Source: Bacteroidaceae bacterium (GTDB taxonomy: Bacteria > Bacteroidota > Bacteroidia > Bacteroidales > Bacteroidaceae). From it: 27,919 bases of DNA. Below are positions 24,962-27,919 of the stretch, piece after piece (within the stretch, counting starts at the first letter, position 1; each line of letters opens with the position of its first letter). The notes beneath the pieces were generated by a model. The model saw only the letters and a list, made by a program, of their open reading frames with translations. It made no database searches and was not told the DNA's origin. The DNA is taken from contig JAEDIG010000019.1 of assembly GCA_016292545.1 (NCBI GenBank), positions 1 through 27,919 of the forward strand. The letters run 5' to 3'. Both the position numbers and the translations under genes were made by a program.

Positions 24962-26158
24962 TCAGTTCTTGACGCTGGCCTTCACCACAGCCTCGGCCCC
25001 CTTGGTGTATTTGCCGTCCACCTTGATGCCACGACTGCCCGATCCGGTGTTGTAGACCGTCACAGTGCCGGCTTCGATGGTCAGGTCAAGATCCACCTTG
25101 ATGCCCATGCAGCGTGATGTTTCTTCGGTGACGGGGTCGGTGTAGATGCCGCCCGATGCCGTGATGGTGATGTCGGTGGAGTTGTTTGCCTGGTTGATGA
25201 GCATGTTACCAGGGCAGGAAATACCCTTGCTGCCTGCGCCGCTGGCGGTGATGGCAAAGGTGCCGCCCGTTATCTGCATATCACCGTCACACTTGATACC
25301 CTTCACGTCCTGGGCGGAAATATCGAGGGTGATGCTGCCGCCGTTGATAAACAGCTGGCCGTTCATTTCGTCGAGCGGATTCTTGGTGATTTCTGCCTGA
25401 ATGCCGTCTCCACCCAGGTTGCGGGCATCGATGGTGCCGTCGTTCATCAGGAAATACTGTCCGGCATGGATGCCGTCGTTTACTGCCGATGGAATGGTGA
25501 CGCGGCCCGTTCCTTTCTTCAATCGCAGATACTCGTTGGTGGCGATGGCATGGCGCGTGTTGCCTGTAACGGTGAGGCTTCCGCCTCCGTCGATTTCCAT
25601 GTGGCCGTCGCAGTAGAAAGCGGCTTTCTGGGTGCCTCCTGCGGCATCTGTGAGCACATTGTCGGTGCCGTCTATCAGTATCAGGTCGATGCGTTTGCCG
25701 CATTCTATGTCAATGGCAGCCCCTCGCTTGGAGGTAATCTGCAGGCCGTTGAGCAGGAATTTGCATTTGTAGGAGCCGTTATAGAGCAGGCCGCCGTCGG
25801 TGGTGGCACCGCTCACTACAAACTCCATCTCCTCGTCTACTGTCGTGTTGGTGATGGTCACGTATGCACCGTCTACAGTAGCCGTCACACCAGGTGCCTG
25901 GCGTGTGTCCACGGTAGCTGTGCCTCCATCATAGCTCACATAGATGGTGTGTACGATGGTGATGCTGTCCACCTCAGAGGTGGCGAAGGATGTGCCGTCG
26001 ATGGTTACGGTCTTTCCTCCGTTGGAATATACGAAATCAGCCATGGGCAGGCGGGTGCTCTCTCCGTTCTGCCATACGCGCACATAGCGCAACTGTGCCT
26101 GCAGGGACATGGCTGCACAACTCATCAGTCCTGCGGCCAGAATGTTGCGGAATCTCAT
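24962..26158 (-). CDS. Cthe_2159-type carbohydrate-binding beta-helix protein (PF14262-like)
   Basis: A 398-residue secreted protein with signal peptide MRFRNILAAGLMSCAAMSLQ, cut near AQ. Residues 23-75 form a small beta module also found in the next protein upstream. From about 100 on, the sequence is a repeating right-handed beta-helix: FLLNGLQITSKRGAAIDIEC, DGHMEIDGGGSLTVTGN, NDGTIDARNLGGDGIQAE, INGGSITLDISAQDVKGIKC. This matches the Cthe_2159 family, whose founding member binds polygalacturonate and cellulose with calcium. Such genes often travel with CotH, VTC-domain and DUF4956 genes, the last present here. ATG at 26158 has GGAGG eight bases before it. A hairpin follows its stop. Confidence 0.85.
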   Translation of the reverse strand: MRFRNILAAGLMSCAAMSLQAQLRYVRVWQNGESTRLPMADFVYSNGGKTVTIDGTSFATSEVDSITIVHTIYVSYDGGTATVDTRQAPGVTATVDGAYVTITNTTVDEEMEFVVSGATTDGGLLYNGSYKCKFLLNGLQITSKRGAAIDIECGKRIDLILIDGTDNVLTDAAGGTQKAAFYCDGHMEIDGGGSLTVTGNTRHAIATNEYLRLKKGTGRVTIPSAVNDGIHAGQYFLMNDGTIDARNLGGDGIQAEITKNPLDEMNGQLFINGGSITLDISAQDVKGIKCDGDMQITGGTFAITASGAGSKGISCPGNMLINQANNSTDITITASGGIYTDPVTEETSRCMGIKVDLDLTIEAGTVTVYNTGSGSRGIKVDGKYTKGAEAVVKASVKN

Positions 26159-26179
26159 TGTCTTGTCCTCCAACCGTTT

Positions 26180-26629
26180 TTATTTGCTGATTTTGATTGT
26201 CTTTTCGCCTATGCTCACAATGTACATGCCAGGAGCCAGTCCGTCGAGTCTCACTTCGGTCTGTGGCTTTTCAATCTGAGCCACCTGTATCAGTGCGCCC
26301 GAGGCATCATAGATGCGCAGCAGTCCGCACTTGCTCACAATCAGCTGTCCGTTCACATATTGGAGTCCCTCGGCCTGCAGGGGAAGGGCACCAATGGATG
26401 CTGGAGTGGCTGTGAATGACATTTTCTCGGTTTCCGACAGAGGAAAGGAGATTTCCCCAGCTGTGGTGTGAACGATAATGTTGTCGGCAGTAAAAGTAAT
26501 CTTTTGCACAGTTGCCAGTTCTACACTCTGTTCTTGGGTTGCTGAGGTCACCGTGAGGTAACGCGCCTCCTCTGCCCCTGCGTATGTGGCAGAGAGGAAC
26601 ATCAGCACACTGAAAATCATTGTCTTCAT
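26180..26629 (-). CDS. Small secreted protein with a T9SS-like C-terminal domain
   Basis: A 149-residue exported protein with signal peptide MKTMIFSVLMFLSATYAGA. Residues about 22-72 repeat a Bacteroidales module (RYLTVTS...VELATVQKITF...GEISFPL) also at the start of the carbohydrate-binding protein next to it. Residues about 85-149 resemble a type IX secretion sorting domain: LLRIYDASGALIQVA, VRLDGLAPGMYIVSIG and the basic end KTIKISK. It has no other domain between, so the protein is little more than a module plus sorting tail. It lies 21 bases before the carbohydrate-binding protein start and 60 bases after the DUF2490 stop, in one probable operon. Confidence 0.75.
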   Translation of the reverse strand: MKTMIFSVLMFLSATYAGAEEARYLTVTSATQEQSVELATVQKITFTADNIIVHTTAGEISFPLSETEKMSFTATPASIGALPLQAEGLQYVNGQLIVSKCGLLRIYDASGALIQVAQIEKPQTEVRLDGLAPGMYIVSIGEKTIKISK

Positions 26630-26689
26630 AGTCTTGTGGTCTTTTTACAATTATAATTAATACCTAATTTACAGTTAACAATCTATTTT

Positions 26690-27502
26690 CTAGAAATCAA
26701 AGTTATAACCCACACTCAGGGTGTGGCGGATTTCGTTGGGCGTTTCGAAGAAGCGGTTGGTGATAAGATAGGCCAGCGACACCTTGTGCTGCTTGTTTAT
26801 CTTGTATTCCGTACCGATAGAGGAACGCAACTTCTGCAGATGCCAGCGTCGGTCGATGCGATTGTGGAACTCCACGCTCACAAAGGGTGACCACTTTACA
26901 TATTTCTTGTCGTATTCAAACTTGAAACGGCTGCGCACCACCTGTTCGTCCTCGCTTCCGTAGGTCTTGGGGTTGGGAGTGGTTTCCCAGCCCGACTCAA
27001 TGGTTCCGTCGGGCTGGTAGTATTCTGCAAACTCATAGTCGGTGCGTGTGATGGCCTTCTCTTCCTGACGGGTATACTGATAGCGTTCGCGGGCAGAGAT
27101 TCGCAACCATTTCCACAGCTTCACTGTGGCTGTGGCCTCGGCGCACAGGCGGTGGTGGGGTGTCCAGTAGCCGGGCGTGAAGCGGTAGCTTTCCAGATTG
27201 TTGCCTTCGTCGTATGTCTCCTTTGAGGTCTTCTCGGGCGAATATTTGTTTATGAACGAGTAGCTGGCTCCCAGCTTCAGGTACTTGATGGGTTTATAGC
27301 CCACCTTGAATCCAGCGCTCAGACGGTTCATGGCCGTGCTGTTGTCGCCGGTGCGCATCTCGCCTTCCAGCCCCAAGCTCCATTGCTTGGTGATGGATTT
27401 TTCCACTCCGATTTCTGTCCATACGCCAAAGTCATCAGTGTCGGCATGCGACATCAGCGGCAGAATGGCCAGAATGACTACAAATAGAATGCAACGCTTC
27501 AC
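26690..27502 (-). CDS. DUF2490 family protein, predicted outer-membrane beta-barrel
   Basis: A 270-residue protein with signal peptide ending near LMSHA, then alternating amphipathic strands with aromatic girdles (GVWTEIGVEKSITKQWSLGL, LKLGASYSFINKY, VKWSPFVSVEFHN) and a terminal phenylalanine (GYNFDF), as in outer-membrane barrels and DUF2490. Function is unknown. The open frame reaches back to an ATG at 27601, but those 33 codons overlap the DUF4956 gene; GTG at 27502 (VKRCILFV) is preceded by GGAGG and gives a proper signal peptide, so it is chosen. It follows the DUF4956 stop after 40 bases. The frame ends in TAG. Confidence 0.8.
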   Translation of the reverse strand: MKRCILFVVILAILPLMSHADTDDFGVWTEIGVEKSITKQWSLGLEGEMRTGDNSTAMNRLSAGFKVGYKPIKYLKLGASYSFINKYSPEKTSKETYDEGNNLESYRFTPGYWTPHHRLCAEATATVKLWKWLRISARERYQYTRQEEKAITRTDYEFAEYYQPDGTIESGWETTPNPKTYGSEDEQVVRSRFKFEYDKKYVKWSPFVSVEFHNRIDRRWHLQKLRSSIGTEYKINKQHKVSLAYLITNRFFETPNEIRHTLSVGYNFDF

Positions 27503-27542
27503 GTTTCCTCCTTTTTTCTTCAATATCTTATATATATGTTGT

Positions 27543-27919
27543 TCATTTCCGTGGAATCTTGGTGAGTTGTTCCACGCTGCTGCCCAAATCCATGGGCTCA
27601 TCGTAGTAGATGCGTATGAGGCAGCTGTCCTTCAGATAGTCGATGATTCCCGTTTCGATGCGCAGAATCTTCAGGCCTGTGCGGCGTTCCAGATCGGCCT
27701 TCAGTTCCCCACGCTTGTCGGGGCTCACCAGATTCACGTTGTCATAGAGAATGTACTTGCTGCAGCTGTTGTTCACCAGCTTGCTGCTCTCGAAGAGCCA
27801 TGCCAGGAAGATGAACACCAGATTGGCAAAAAGGATGGTGAGCAGGCCCACGCCCTCCCAGTAGTCGCTGCGTGCATGGTATTCGGCCTTTCCCATAGCA
27901 TTGACCACACTCACAGCCA
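27543..27919 (-). CDS. DUF4956 membrane protein, C-terminal part (runs off the right edge)
   Basis: The last 124 codons or so of a DUF4956 protein; the frame remains open at the window edge, so the N-terminal membrane helices lie outside. Visible are a hydrophobic helix (VGLLTILFANLVFIFLAWLF), then a soluble C-terminal domain with YILYDNVNLVSPDKRGELKA, DLERRTGLKILRIETGIIDY and IRIYYDEP, typical of the family. DUF4956 genes occur with VTC (polyphosphate polymerase-like) and CotH kinase genes; those would be expected just beyond the window. It leads the minus-strand operon containing DUF2490, the small secreted protein and the beta-helix protein. Confidence 0.85.
   Translation of the reverse strand, partial: AVSVVNAMGKAEYHARSDYWEGVGLLTILFANLVFIFLAWLFESSKLVNNSCSKYILYDNVNLVSPDKRGELKADLERRTGLKILRIETGIIDYLKDSCLIRIYYDEPMDLGSSVEQLTKIPRK

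Overview
The window looks like a chromosomal segment of a Bacteroidales bacterium, most likely a Prevotellaceae member; genus is not determinable by eye. The evidence is several TAnnTTTG-type -7 promoter boxes (the Bacteroidetes consensus), a DUF4956/DUF2490/Cthe_2159-type carbohydrate-binding cluster, a FimB/Mfa2-like lipoprotein, BlaI and ECF sigma genes, a T9SS-type C-terminal domain, and the psd-pssA pair. Hand counts of sampled 60-base lines give about 57-63% G+C in the ATP-grasp operon and dnaE, and about 45-55% in the 8.8-15.5 kb block.

Layout. 1-0.9 kb: start of a DUF1703-type AAA-ATPase running off the left edge, a receiver-only response regulator, and remnants of an RND efflux permease and perhaps a histidine kinase. 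0.9-3.7 kb (minus): a membrane metallophosphoesterase and an SLC13 transporter with an apparently leaderless promoter. 3.9-8.8 kb (plus): a five-gene operon of circularly permuted ATP-grasp, alpha-E protein, transglutaminase and two AstE/aspartoacylase-like proteins. The ATP-grasp gene is cut by one in-frame TAG, and the second AstE-like protein has lost its zinc histidines. This poorly characterised peptide or amide-bond system is the most interesting content.

8.8-15.5 kb (minus): an amino-sugar/chitin cassette read as ROK kinase fragment, GH18-ThuA fusion, GH9, ThuA protein and NagB fused to a truncated MFS transporter. Both end genes (ROK and MFS) are cut off, both ends carry the same 9-base sequence, and the block abuts intact flanking genes. 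It reads as a transplanted fragment whose release, hydrolysis, uptake, phosphorylation and deamination steps once formed a pathway but now lack a full transporter and kinase.

15.4-20.4 kb (minus): tsaE, a small acidic conserved protein, trxA and dnaE. 20.6-23.0 kb (plus): psd and pssA for phosphatidylethanolamine synthesis, then a FimB/Mfa2-like lipoprotein. 23.0-24.8 kb (minus): an orphan BlaI-type repressor with a strong terminator, then an ECF sigma factor with a downstream four-helix membrane protein. 25.0-27.9 kb (minus): DUF4956 protein (cut by the window edge), DUF2490 protein, a small secreted protein with a T9SS-like C-terminus, and a Cthe_2159-type beta-helix protein, ending in a hairpin terminator. 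No tRNA, rRNA, CRISPR array or insertion-sequence transposase was seen.
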